NCBI RefSeq assembly: GCF_041381155.1 | Contig: NC_091139.1 | Location: forward strand, 6,882,383-6,946,382 | DNA from: Argopecten irradians | Taxonomy: Eukaryota; Mollusca; Bivalvia; Pectinida; Pectinidae | DNA: 64,000 bases | Direction: 5' to 3' | Shown: positions 50,101 to 61,117 of the stretch, piece by piece | Layout: each line of letters opens with the position of its first letter | Numbering within the stretch: position 1 is the stretch's first letter | Program-made: the position numbers and the translations under genes | Notes under the pieces: model-generated | What the model was told of the DNA's origin: nothing | What the model saw: only the letters and a program-made list of their open reading frames with translations | Database searches by the model: none

Positions 50101-53100
50101 ACTTCACCAAAAGCCGTTTAGGGTATAGAAACGGTGCATCAAGAATTCAGAATAAAGTAAACAATCTTATGTGATTCTGACTTCTTTAAAAATATTCAAG
50201 CATGCAGCATATTGATAATATGAAAAGTTTACAAATATTGGAATGTCAATTGTAATTTCATTTCAATAAATGACATTTGTGCTACAGTTAATAGGAATGA
50301 ATAAAAGGGTAAGCTTATACACATTTTTCTCATTGGAATAGAAGTAAAGGTAAGTGAAAGATCTGATAACTAATTCAAAGATGTGGTCTCGTTTCTATAT
50401 GTGCTTTTTGAGTGAATTCCGTATTTGCACATTACAGAGTTATCTACCCTTGTGGATAGATAATGATTGTGACATCATGTCTTTGCGCGCGTAAAGTCAT
50501 ACTTTTAGAAGAAAACATAAAATACCTGTGACACAATGGATACTTCCTTGCAAGGGAGGCAATTCTGTAATAGCAGACACGGAAATTCTTACAAGAGTTT
50601 CACTATTCATTGTTTAATGGACCTTATATAAATGCCTTATATTACGCTATTAAATTTCATTCGCTTTTTTATGTCTAAAAGTCATCATTGTCTTCATATG
50701 GTGCTAGTTATTTAATGTATCACAAAACCTATCAGTAATACAAATGTTAATAATTTCTAATTGACAAAGTACCCACTGTAAATCATCTTAGTTTCGCGCA
50801 TAAGGAAAGTTATATACATTTGTTTCTGTTTTCAACGTATTTGCGCATACATAAATTCGCGACCAAACTTTCTTACTGATTCTGTTTCAAAACGTTTTCG
50901 CGGAGATAAAATTTCGCGGAAATAAAATTGAATGGAAAACCCTTTGAATTTTATAATGCAAGAATTGTGAAAAATATCAACTCGTGGAGATAAACTTTCG
51001 CGAATTTACTAAGATCGCCAAATTCGTGAAAATAAATCGCACGCGAAAGAAAGTTGGTTTACAGTATATATGTTTCTATTTCCTCGGGACTGACACAATA
51101 TGACCTTACCAAACAAAAACAAAAAAGAATTTATGAGATCATAAATCTCCTATAACTCCCGTTGGTGTAGTGATATGTTCAACATGTATTGTGACGTCGT
51201 TATGAACGACGTCATGACGTAATGACGCAGTGCACATTTTCATGTGTACTTGCATGCTGCCTGAATGAAAAACCCAAATTGTTGGATGTTGATTTGCAAT
51301 AATATTCGTTGTAATGATTTTAAAATGTTGAATATCCTAAGGATTGAACATATTGATAATTGTAAATTTACTGATGACTTTATATTTATTTCCATGGACT
51401 TATTTTATTCCGTCTTTGCATATTACAGAGTTAGCTCCCTTGCGGATAGGTATCGATTGTTACGTCATTATTTTGTGAGCGCAATTCACGTCATTTTCTC
51501 CGAAAAGTATGACGTTACGCTCGCAAAAACATGACGTCACAATCAATACCTACCCGCAAGTGCAGATAACTATGTAATATGCAAATCCGGAATAACAGCG
51601 AAAATCGTCGAGGGTTCTTAGACGTCGGATGTACTTATGACGTCACAAGAAGAGGTTCCACTGACGGGGGCAGCGGGGAATTTGATTTGGTATTATCGAT
51701 AACAGTATACATTACAGCTTGGCTTGAAAGTTACAAAAAACGGATATATATGCATTTATTGTCTTCTTGGGAGATTTATTGCCCTACAATTCTCCCAGAC
51801 GGATTAATAATAACGCGCTAACCCGCTTTATTCAATTTGTCTGCAATCCTGCAATTAAATGCTTAAATAACGCTTGATACAAATGTTCGTGAAACATTTC
51901 AATTCGTGTCGGGGCGAAAAATTTATAAAATCAAAATGGTTACCAGCATTCATACCTCCATTCTGTGCCTGTCTTGGTCCCGATCTGTCGGTCAGTTGAG
52001 TGGCATACTCGGTTCTAGTTAGATTATCAGATGTCCAGCCGCATAGATCTTGTTCGAAATCACACGAAATGTCTGAAACGACACTGAAATCATTAAAGCC
52101 CATATATGTATATGGTATATATCTGCATACATGTGTGAATGGAGCGGTTCGGTGTGGTTTGTACAGACGTAACATCTCGCGTCGGACACTTGGGTTCGAT
52201 TCCTGGTAGGGGCACTCGACAGGAAGTGTATCCCCCCCTCTTCTACTCATGTCTGTCGAAATAGCAAGATTGTTGAACCAAATGCATAAAAAACAAAGAA
52301 AAAATGAGATCAGTGGAGACTGTAAGTTGTTGTTTCATATAAGGACAGTATAATTCTTAACTTTCAACCCTTAAAGAACATATTAACTCATTTGTGTAGC
52401 CCTGGTGAGTACTAACCGCAATATACCGCTCCGCTCGAGAGAACTTCTCTTTAACTACGTCGGTTGAACGTCATATTACTAATCCAGAGGTCCCGAGTTC
52501 GATCCCTGACAGAAGCAGGTATTACATTTATTGTAAATCGTGCACCCTGTTACATTTGATTTGTGGTGATAAAATGTATCGATCCAAAATATTGATGAAA
52601 AGTTCTCTAAAAAATTATGCATCTTAAAGTTATATGTGCATTAGCTGGACTAAACATTTGACATGTTATTTTTCCTCCCATAATCTATTGAAAACCATAA
52701 GTTTTGATGGATTAAGCTGTGGAAATCATTCACCTTTTTCAAATGGACAGACAAACATGTATGGTGCCTTATAAACATTTGTTAAAACACTTAAGTTATG
52801 TACCGTAAAATTTCTTGGTTTTTATGCCTTATGTATGTTTAGATGGGAACATACCTGCAGAAATAACTTATACTTACTAACAATGTCAAAGTGTGAAACT
52901 AAATAAATCAATTTGTAGACTAAATCTTGCCTTCATGGGGTGTCCGTATGTACTTTTTTCACCATACTGTAGATAATATTTGGCAGTAATTCCAAAAATA
53001 ATGTTCAGCTTTTATTTGTATCAAAATCAATGTTTTTGATGTATTTTAATTCTCAAAATGTTGGTAATTATTGGTGGCGAATAAAATATTTTAAAAGCTC

Positions 53101-53354
53101 TTCTTGATTCGTGAGTATGAAAATTACGACACATATAACTTTGCTTTGACCGTACAGAATACAGTCAGAACGCTATATCATTTTCAATGTCGTTATCCTT
53201 TGTAATGCTGTGTGCAGTCACTTATGCATTACATGGCATTTTCATGCGTATTTTCTGTCATGGTTTGGAATTATATAATATGTCTTTGATAGAAATATTC
53301 ATTGTTAGACTTTGTACCAACTAGTACAACTTTACACAAAGGAATTAATTTTTC

Positions 53355-53388
<34 letters not shown>

Positions 53389-54936
53389 TTTTTTTGTTCC
53401 ACAAGGACCACGAAAGCATTTCTACACAACAGTTATACCGTATGTGATTATGTAATTTCTGTTTGCCCTACCTGTGTCTTTCAATATTCCCCCCATCACC
53501 CTTACGTGCGGCACTGTACTGCTTCATATCTAAGTTCACGTTTACAATATTCAGTGCATGGTTTAAAGCGAAATGATTCGTCGGAAAAAGAATTTCAAAT
53601 ATTTCCATTCAAGTAGAAAGATCATATTCGGAAGAAAATGATATTGGCATATTAATAAATGCAAGCGTTAGGTATTTACTTAATTGCTTAACATGAAATA
53701 GATGGTATTGATAATATATAATGCAACGCAGTTAAGGTTACATTGAAATATTAACCACGCTATGATCATCGCTATAGACAAAATATTAACAAAAAGGATT
53801 TGTATCCGGACTCTGGTTACAACATTCAATATAGAATGAGATTTGAAAACAATGCTTATGTCAGCTGCCATCCTCGGGAACGATTATCAGAGATTTAATT
53901 CAGGATGTAAGCACTCATACCAATTGGGTTGAGTAATACAAATATTGTAGGAGTAATTTGTACACGTTCATACAATTTTTAGAGGTCATTGATAGATTTT
54001 CAACATGTATTTTACCCGTGTACGCATATTAACTGAAACACTGATTTATCGCTTTTAACGTTATAGTATATATCGCCTGGGTTACCGATGATGGTTCGCT
54101 TTCACACAGGTCAAAGGCAGAGTGCATTTGAAAGAGATACATACACACTGATAGTAAAATTAATATTAAACGCATGTTTCATTTGATTTTAAATCTCATA
54201 CGAATTTGTTAAAATCTGCCATAGTAGTGTATTAGAAGTGGGTCCCAGTGACAGTTTGTACGCATTAGAGCGTTGTAAACTCATCATGCCCAGATGTACT
54301 TTGGTAACCCGATATATAATCAGGAAGTAAATGCCTCAGTCTCACTACAAATATAAAAATAGCAGCTGGTCGGTATCGAGAGCTTAAGAATCAATATCAT
54401 TAATTGTATAAGATATTTCGTTAAAGATACGTAATTTTTTTTACATACATACAGATTAAGAATTTAAGATTGATGATTAAGATTTCTACTGTTTCAAAAA
54501 TAATGGATTTTATAAGGGCACTTTTATAAAGACAATTTCCAGATCAAAATGTTCAAACAATTATGACACATGTATATTGTATATATTATTTTAGATCTAA
54601 CACGACATGACCAAACGTGTGAAATATTGCAACAAGGAAGTAAAATGAATATTTGGTATAACTTCAACAAATCGTACTAATTCAGATATTAACCTAATCG
54701 GATTAAAACCATTCGCCATTTAAGTATCATTCAGATATGATTTAAAGCATAACAGGTGTATATACTAATACATATCCTAGGGTTTGTTTAGATAGCACAA
54801 TTATAATTGTTAGTCACAAGACGAGTTCGCTATTCACTAGTGTGTACTCACCGAAGACTGAAGTCTGTGCCTCGATAACGTCACACTTTAAAACTATATA
54901 TGTCAGTAGTACAGGAAAGTACCAATACTTCTCCAT
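44145..54936 (-). CDS. MAM-domain type I membrane protein with tyrosine-rich tail, copy B
   Basis: Exons (minus): 54852-54936, 51956-52072, 47539-47789, 46383-46479, 45286-45414, 44829-44913, 44145-44601; 1221 nt, 406 aa. The first six exons have exactly the lengths of copy A, and every splice site is intact, so both copies look functional. In the 84-codon MAM exon I count about nine amino-acid differences from A. The last exon is 30 nt longer: A's segment with the ITIM-like IIYTDI is replaced by one carrying NEYNELP and GYQTIG, and A's YVNP is YENP here (still YxN). The C-terminal YDDYLTP, DDYITP and DDYLVL motifs are unchanged. Same inferred role as copy A, with probably altered tail partners. 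Confidence 0.85.
45447..46050 (-). mobile_element. Insertion present in unit B only, with SINE-like part and poly(A) run
   Basis: It lies in the intron upstream of exon 5 and has no match at the corresponding place in A (about 35420-35440). The minus strand carries gtgggattccatcccaagcc, a tRNA box B-like motif. A run of 22 A at 45846-45867 is on the + strand. Possibly two retroposed pieces; boundaries are approximate. Confidence 0.4.
47040..47330. mobile_element. MITE 'GGGGTTACTATCACTG' family, unit B
   Basis: The left end tgttaccagcactgtcgtta(tccacctct) pairs with the right end gaggggtagatataatgata(gtgatagtaacccc). Confidence 0.55.
47895..48640 (+). mobile_element. LINE reverse-transcriptase fragment (jockey/CR1-like), unit B
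   Basis: Encodes in scattered frames DLDSMSNWSDTWLLKMHPNK, FALIRRTFQFMDQKSFIPLY, KCLVRSHLDYASPVWAPYQ, RVKGDMIEL and TQRHSRRFNTKNPVFSKT, the C-terminal RT region and its tail of a jockey-superfamily LINE. It has stops and frame changes and so is dead. The same insertion is shorter in unit A, so it predates the duplication. Confidence 0.75.
48641..49893. other. Sequence present in unit B only, after the LINE fragment
   Basis: Unit A joins the LINE directly to caagtcctgattcag (37117), so this stretch was either deleted from A or inserted in B. No coding is recognised; it includes aaagtgggaggagcttactc and an AT-rich remainder. Confidence 0.45.
50415..50586. mobile_element. Palindromic MITE, 'ATATTACAGAG' family, unit B orthologue
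   Basis: Matches 37631-37800 in place and sequence. Confidence 0.65.
50774..51066. mobile_element. MITE with ACTGTAAA..TTTCGCG ends, unit B
   Basis: actgtaaatcatcttagttt(cgcg) at the left pairs with cgcgaaagaaagttggttta(cagta) at the right. The copy in unit A is longer by a segment near 38340-38395. Confidence 0.6.
51406..51595. mobile_element. Palindromic MITE, 'ATATTACAGAG' family, unit B only
   Basis: ttattccgtctttgcatatt(acagagttagct) pairs with (agataactatgt)aatatgcaaatccggaataa. Unit A has uninterrupted related sequence at the matching place (about 38915), so this insertion followed the duplication. Confidence 0.75.
52160..52270 (+). mobile_element. SINE fragment, unit B
   Basis: gtcggacacttgggttcgat(tcctggtaggggc) gives a clear tRNA box B-like motif. 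Counterpart of 39500-39640. Confidence 0.45.
52405..52560 (+). mobile_element. tRNA-derived SINE (GAGTTCGATCCC family), unit B
   Basis: aaccgcaatataccgctccg, ggttgaacgtcatattacta, gaggtcccgagttcgatccc, then tgcaccctgttacatttgat. Orthologous to 39955-40120. Confidence 0.65.
52951..54040. mobile_element. About 1.1-kb insertion present in unit B only, with poly(T) tract
   Basis: In unit A, gtccgtctgcactcatttaa runs straight into cgttatagtatata (40486-40530); in B this stretch intervenes. It contains 30 T in a row (53356-53385), which on the minus strand could be the poly(A) of a retroposed sequence. No protein similarity is recognised. Confidence 0.45.
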
Positions 54937-55047
54937 GCTGGTGTTACACTGGATCAGCTATCTTCATTAAGAGTCTACCTCTATACGTTATCCATAATAC
55001 AATAACGAGTACACACATACACAAACGCCATTACCTTTCTCATGTAT

Positions 55048-55097
55048 CTATAAAGGCGTTCACGACTCGGTTACCTCGTCTTGGCCTTTTAAAAACT
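55048..55097 (-). promoter_or_regulatory. About 49-bp segment in the copy B upstream region, absent from copy A
   Basis: Upstream of the start codons the two copies align closely (41329-41560 and 54937-55240), except that B carries an extra stretch (tctataaaggcgttcacgac through ggccttttaaaa). On the minus strand it includes cctttatag, a weak TATA-like word, about 110-160 bp upstream of the ATG. Whether it affects transcription is unknown. Confidence 0.4.
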
Positions 55098-55673
55098 AGC
55101 AGGATTTTAATTGTAAGATTTCGCTTCCTGGTTCAGTGTGCAGCTAAGCGTGAAATAGTTGGGTGTGTTATCCACCGGTTTTCCTGTAAGCTAGAGTTAA
55201 ACGAATAATTGGATGTACCTGAACATTTTCATTGATACGTTTTTTTTTGTATTTTGATAATATCAAACATCCTCCATAATTTTAATAAGACTAGTAACCA
55301 GAATTCAGTTACTCTACTAGTTGAGGTTCTATACTTTTGTTTTTTTTTTGGTTTTGTTTTGCTTGTATGTTTGTCTGGATTTTTTTTATGAATCTTTTTA
55401 TCTTTATTTGGAAATAATTTGTGCCATAGATATGATGTTTTACTTCGTTTGTTTGCGGAAATCACACAAAAAATTGGAGGAGACTAGACAGTTCCCTGAT
55501 AAATTCTTTCATTTTGATAAAAGATGAGCAATGTACCTACCTAATTGATATGTAACATCATCTACACGTTCATAAGGTTTGTTTTGATTTGATAATAAAT
55601 ACTGTAAATGTGAAAAAAAATGCAATTTGTATTAGTTATTTCTGGAGACTTGATGCAATTATTCTCATGTTAA

Positions 55674-56238
55674 AGGGACAATTCGCTCAGGCTAATTCTT
55701 TTACATAACCAAGAAGCAAAATATGGCATAAATGTATTGTTCTACATTTCTTATGAAACATATAACATAAAATATTGACGGATTCCACGTCATTGTTTAG
55801 TATTTTAATTAATATCGTTGAAATATCAAATCGTTGATCAATACGATTAAGCAGGTACAATATGGACGCTGTACCCATACCCGAGCCAAAGTCACGCACG
55901 TTAAACAAATAAATTACATAACCACTGAGAAGGTGATAAAATGATTTTTAGGCAAGACAATTCACCTAATAAGGTAAACACACTACTGTTTGAGCGATTT
56001 GAGCAGTTCTAGACAAAAGTTGCATTACTCTACGAGCAAGGGACAGGGTTCGGCATACAAGAAGTTTGACCACAATGTGTAATGGCGAACAGCGAGCGAG
56101 TTTGAACATCTACACACATGTCACAGCCATGGGCTTTTCAGGCATATCACAGTAAAACCGACTGATCTAATTTCCATAAGAACTGGTTTTTCCGATATAT
56201 GTACAAATTTTAATGATCTCTTAGACTGAATTGTCCCT
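55674..56238. mobile_element. 565-bp TTAA-flanked MITE (piggyBac or Kolobok type), unit B only
   Basis: The ends agggacaattc and gaattgtccct are exact inverted repeats, flanked by TTAA at 55670-55673 and 56239-56242. Unit A has the empty site with a single TTAA at 41974-41977 between matching flanks (gatgcaattattc.. and ..ccaatc). No transposase inside. Confidence 0.85.
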
Positions 56239-56456
56239 TTAACCAATCCATATACAAAAAAAATTTCACAGGTAAAAAAAAATTCAGGAAACCTAATGCA
56301 TTACATATTTAGAACAAAAACGTAAATTATGATTTATTTGCGCTGATATTAATTTACGAAATTCGTTGGTTTCGCGAAATAACCTGTTACAAGTGATTAT
56401 CGCTGTGCATGAATTAGCGCTTCAAAGACAGCGTGAATAGCGCAAAAATAAAGCTA

Positions 56457-56515
56457 CCGCTAAAATAAAACTACCGCTAAAATAAAACTACTGCTAAAAT
56501 AAAACTACCGCTTAA
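56457..56515. repeat. 17-bp tandem repeat expanded in unit B
   Basis: The unit aaactaccgctaaaata appears about four times here but once at the matching place in unit A (42186-42202). Confidence 0.75.
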
Positions 56516-56775
56516 ATAAGAACGTTTATAGTATCCACTAATTTATAAACCCTTTACGGGAATGTGTTATTGTTTATTTCACTGTACAAAAATCCATGTC
56601 CCAATTTCATGTTATTCTTTAAAAAAAATACCATGCAGTAACGAAATTTTACCGATAAACACTTGTATACATTGTAGGATTTAATGCGGAACAATCATGT
56701 AAACAACTTGTAATAATAATATTCCCTGTATTGATATGATAACGAGGTTTTATAAGACGGATTTTCGTTGACACA

Positions 56776-58077
56776 TCAAACGGTTTTATCCAACTTTTAG
56801 AATAAGCTTTATGCGCATAAAAACCTTTTCTATTCAGTAAAGGCATCGATAGACACCCATAATATCGTATACATGTCGGTGATAATCTTATAATATACTA
56901 ATTTATTTATGTTGACGTCATTCCAATATCTATAGTCAAACATATATTTCACAGTGATATACTCATTGCTTGCAATATACAATATTGATTTAGATATTTT
57001 TTTGTGAGTTATAAGAAGAATTTTCAGTCGATGGAGTTTCGACATTTTTTCTGATTTTTTTTTATGTCATCAACACAATAGCGAATATAATTTTTCAAAA
57101 ATATCTGCCATTATTACAGTAGGTATAATTTTGATGATATTTTAAGATATTTCAAAATTACTCAACTCCTACCATATTAACATGTATCATGACTTGAAGT
57201 TGTCACTGATGAGCTATACATTTATGTTTTTGAGTTGTCTCCCTTCATTCCGATATAACCGACAATACCGGGTATGTATTGCAAATTGAAGATTGAACAT
57301 CATATTTTAAAGTAGAGATGTCGAGGGACACATATCACGTGGTTGCCGTAAATTGGAACACATATCACGTGGTTGCCGTAAATTGGAACGATTTAGCTAA
57401 GATATATAGTTTTGCCAAAATGGGTTGATTGTAATTTGTCGCATATATCGTTTATACTATGTGTAATGTTCAAATTTGCGACTGCCTTAGAACAAATTTC
57501 AAAAGTACAAATCAGTCTTTATTCTATATGTGTGATCTCTAAGAAAACTCTGTTGTTACTGAGACATACTAACAGTTATTACAAAATGAACAGAGTTTAA
57601 CAAGTGTTGTTTCATTAGAGTTGACTTGACAATGTTATGGCAACGAGTTCAGCATTTTACACGTGCGCTTAGGTTGATATAAACATGATGTATTTTGCGA
57701 CTTTTGGTAACTAGGGTTACATACCTTTTACACAGATTTAGACAATTCACATGTTAAATATTGGTTCTTTGATGGCAAACCCCAACTAAGCCAGATATGA
57801 TCCAATCAAAAATAATCAAATTTACAAAGTATACTACAGAAATTCAAAACCAAAAGGTCATTATAATGTTTTGAGGTGCATTTGAAAATCGACCTAGACT
57901 TTCTGTTTAATAACATGATTTCGTATGTCAGAACGCGATAAAAAAATAAATAATATAATTATCCAGCCAAAAATACAGCTTTTATTTAAGACACTGACCA
58001 TGCATACTTTTATCCTACAACATTCACGAAAAAAACCCATAATAAGCTTAACAATTATCGAATTCGCAGATGGTCGG
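56776..58077. other. Intergenic, no gene seen
   Basis: AT-rich. It contains a 31-bp unit repeated twice (57327-57390; acatatcacgtggttgccgt with aaattggaac) and no recognisable coding. Confidence 0.4.
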
Positions 58078-58300
58078 GAGGTGTAGTGGTTAAACCGCTC
58101 GCCTTTCACCTAGCCGGCCTGGGTTCGATCCCCAGCACGGACTTGAAAAGATCAGGAGTAACCTTTTCGATGACGTGGGTTTTTTCTGGGCACTCAGGTT
58201 TCCCCTCACTTTAAGACTTATCGCGCGCTTTCATCCGGGCTATAAAAAGAGATTTGTATAATTTGTTCGCAATCGATGTAAAATAAATAATGTTAAGGAA
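58078..58300 (+). mobile_element. tRNA-derived SINE with complete tRNA-like head
   Basis: The head has box A gtgtagtggttaaaccgctc and box B ctgggttcgatccccagcac, followed by acttgaaaagatcagg, the central ggttttttctgggcactcag, and ctttcatccgggctat. The body and tail show it is a SINE, not a tRNA gene. Confidence 0.75.
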
Positions 58301-58436
58301 AATAAGAATTTAATTTGCGAACATACTTAGTCAGTTTTCTAAATACAGCAAACTTAGGTGTACTCTGACAACGTCAATGCTGGTTACGGTTACTTGTTTT
58401 ATAAGACTTATTTTCAACTATTATTGATGTTATTGA

Positions 58437-58610
58437 TGTTACCCTGGTCAATACTAGCCGCAATATATCGCTCGGTTAGAGAGAACTTATCTTAAGCTCG
58501 ATCGGTTCAGCGCAAGATTAGTAACCCAGAGGTCCCGAGTTCGATCCCTGGCAGAGGCAGGTATTAAAATTTATTGTAAATTCTGCACCCTGTTACATTG
58601 GCGCCCATGT
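58437..58610 (+). mobile_element. tRNA-derived SINE (GAGTTCGATCCC family)
   Basis: Starts taccctggtcaatactagcc; head gatcggttcagcgcaagatt and gtcccgagttcgatccctgg; ends ttctgcaccctgttacattg. It is closely followed by a second partial copy. Confidence 0.7.
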
Positions 58611-58679
58611 AGGGACTCGGAAATGATGCTTCACCATACCTGCAAAGGAATCGTTGTGACCCCTGAAAACTCGAGGACG

Positions 58680-58812
58680 AATTGATTCGGCTACAGAGAA
58701 CTTTTCTTTAGCTTGATCGGTTGAACGCCAGACTAGTAACCCAGAGGTCCCGAGTTCGATACCAGGCAGTGGCAGGTATTACATTTTTTTGTAAATCCTG
58801 CACCCTCTTAGA
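58680..58812 (+). mobile_element. Partial copy of the same SINE family
   Basis: ttgatcggttgaacgccaga, gaggtcccgagttcgatacc, then aatcctgcaccctcttagat. It gives two copies in tandem within 400 bp. Confidence 0.65.
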
Positions 58813-60014
58813 TTGATTTTCTAACAAAATATGTTTTATCAGTAACTATAATGTTTTCTTTCGGTTGGACAATAAATCTACTGACATTACGTTATAATTA
58901 AGAAACCTGACATATAGTAGAACATTTTTAAGTCTTTTGGGGTCATCCCCTATGACCTAATTATTGGGTTTAATATATTTGTGTTTTGGTTTACGGGGTG
59001 TTTTTGTCCAGGTGCTGTGTTAATAGGTCGACTATGTACTACAACACTGGATATATCACCTTGTGGGGTGCTGTTCATACTTCTCATCGCGTAGTAAGTG
59101 TATCTACACACGACAAGAGGGACTTGTCTCAATGAAAGTTACACTAGCTTATAGAAAGTAATCTTAAATTCATACAAGGACATTTTATTTTCGAGAATTC
59201 TCGCAACTTTGGATACAGTCGACTGAATAAGCAAATGTGCTATCTTGTTTATTTTAGTAATGTCCTCCATAAGTCGGGCAACTTGATCGAGAACTTAACC
59301 TATACTTGTCCTAAAAGCAAACTTGGGTTCTCGTATTAATCAGTATTTGGGTTAAACAATATGTTTTTGAATGGAGATATTGTACAGCAAATATATCGTA
59401 AAGGGTTGTATTCGGAAACAAGTGCGGAGCATTTACATTAATCCATCTCCATATTATTGGATATGCAATTGACAGTACTACAGTGAAATAATAAATTAAT
59501 AAGTGTGTACTAGGGTGATAGGGATTAAAATGCAAAAACAAAAAATATAGTTAATTTGGTTCAATCGTGTGATTGATCGGTAGAAGAAATACTGTTCGTA
59601 TTTTATTTGTATTATTGTCGCTTATTGTCTTTTATTGCCATGGTTTTAAAAAGAAATCACACTTTCCTCATGGGAATTTTCAAATTTTCTCGCAAGAAAC
59701 AAAATTCTGTGAACTGCATTAGAGCTTAAATAAAAATCATTTTAGAGACTATGTAAAAGAAATTTAAAAAATGTCGCATAATACATATTAAGAAAGCCAA
59801 GAGTTGAATGAAAGTAAACATACTTAAAATAACAAATATTTAGATATATTTGTAAAAAATTCCATTATGATGTCAAGTTGTATCGAATAATAAACCTTTA
59901 CCTTTTGGAAGCGTATCTTTGCACAAGACGTTTTTAATAAGTGTAATTGTATCACAGAAAGCTCGTGTAAGAGTATGATAAATAAAATAACAAATGCATT
60001 TTTTTCACATACAA
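58813..60014. other. Intergenic, no gene seen
   Basis: AT-rich with scattered short frames that show no composition bias or splice context. No structured repeat recognised. Confidence 0.4.
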
Positions 60015-60341
60015 TACAATACATACATACATACATACAACATACATACATACATACATACATACATACATACATACATACATACATACATACATACATA
60101 CATACATACATACATACATACATACATACATACATACATACATACATACATACATACATACATACATACATACATACATACATACATACATACATACATA
60201 CATACATACATACATACATACATACATACATGCGTACATACATACATACATACATACATACATACATACATACATACATACATACATACATACATACATA
60301 CATACATACATACATACATACATACATACATACATACATAC

Positions 60342-60372
<31 letters not shown>

Positions 60373-60515
60373 CATACATACATACATACATACATACATA
60401 CATACATACATACATACATACATACATAAAAACAACAACATACATACATACATACATACAACATACATACATACATACATACATACATACATACATACAT
60501 ACATACATACATACA

Positions 60516-60544
<29 letters not shown>
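60015..60544. repeat. (CATA)n microsatellite, about 530 bp
   Basis: Almost pure CATA/TACA tetranucleotides with rare interruptions (a tgcg near 60231, a ctta near 60340, aaaacaacaac near 60428). Long open frames (poly-YVCM, poly-IHTY) on both strands are artefacts of the four-base period. Confidence 0.97.
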
Positions 60545-60547
<3 letters not shown>

Positions 60548-61117
60548 GTGCATGTAGCAGGCTACACATATGACATAATTATACAAAATGCAATTTATTA
60601 AAAAAAAAAATTTAAAAAGTGGAACTAAATATATTTTTTAGGAAATTCTTCAGCGCTCTTTACTATAAAATATTAGTCGAGACTTAAAAAATCATCAGCA
60701 TTTTAAAAAGAAAATGAGGATAACAGGCATTGAATCGGGCGTTTATTTCTTTTTCTTATCTCTCTCTATTTTTGTAGATTAAAAAAGATATAAATAAAAA
60801 CAAAGCGAAAGAGAGAATATTAGGAATATCGGTTTTCTTGTCTGAACTATCAAAATCATGGAATTTAAGAAAGGTTTGTTGTTTGTTTTGTTGGCGTAAA
60901 ATTAAGGTTCCATTCTAATAAAAGTGTTTTTGATTACCCCTTTTCGCCACAAAAATCGAATATGATTTTTTTTTAGATCGGAGCGAAAATCGAATAAGAT
61001 ATGTTTTTAATTCATGTTTTTATTGGACAAAACAAAAACATAATTAAATATTATCTTTTGATTCAAGATAAGTCGCGAGAGAAATATTTTTCTTGAATCT
61101 TGGGATCGGGCTGGACT

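Larger units (their letters stand above)
42461..56775. repeat. Tandem segmental duplication, unit B (about 14.3 kb)
   Basis: Begins at the truncated MITE (aacactttggttgaccgcgt) directly joined to the end of unit A, and ends near ggattttcgttgacacatca. B is longer because of extra pieces at about 43290-43620, 45450-46050, 48500-49890, 51406-51595, 52951-54040 and 55674-56238. Confidence 0.85.

Noticed and set aside
53302-53616. 104-codon frame with a phenylalanine run
   Set aside because: Caused by the poly(T) tract in a unit B-only insertion; no sign of coding.
42461-56775. Unit B as a pseudogene copy
   Set aside because: All seven exons, splice sites and the frame are intact, and six exons keep exactly the lengths of copy A.
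58078-58146. Functional tRNA gene
   Set aside because: Boxes A and B are good, but the sequence continues into a SINE body and the acceptor and anticodon stems are poor.
59824-60601. Frames of up to 238 codons on both strands (poly-YVCM, poly-IHTY)
   Set aside because: Pure translation of the CATA microsatellite.
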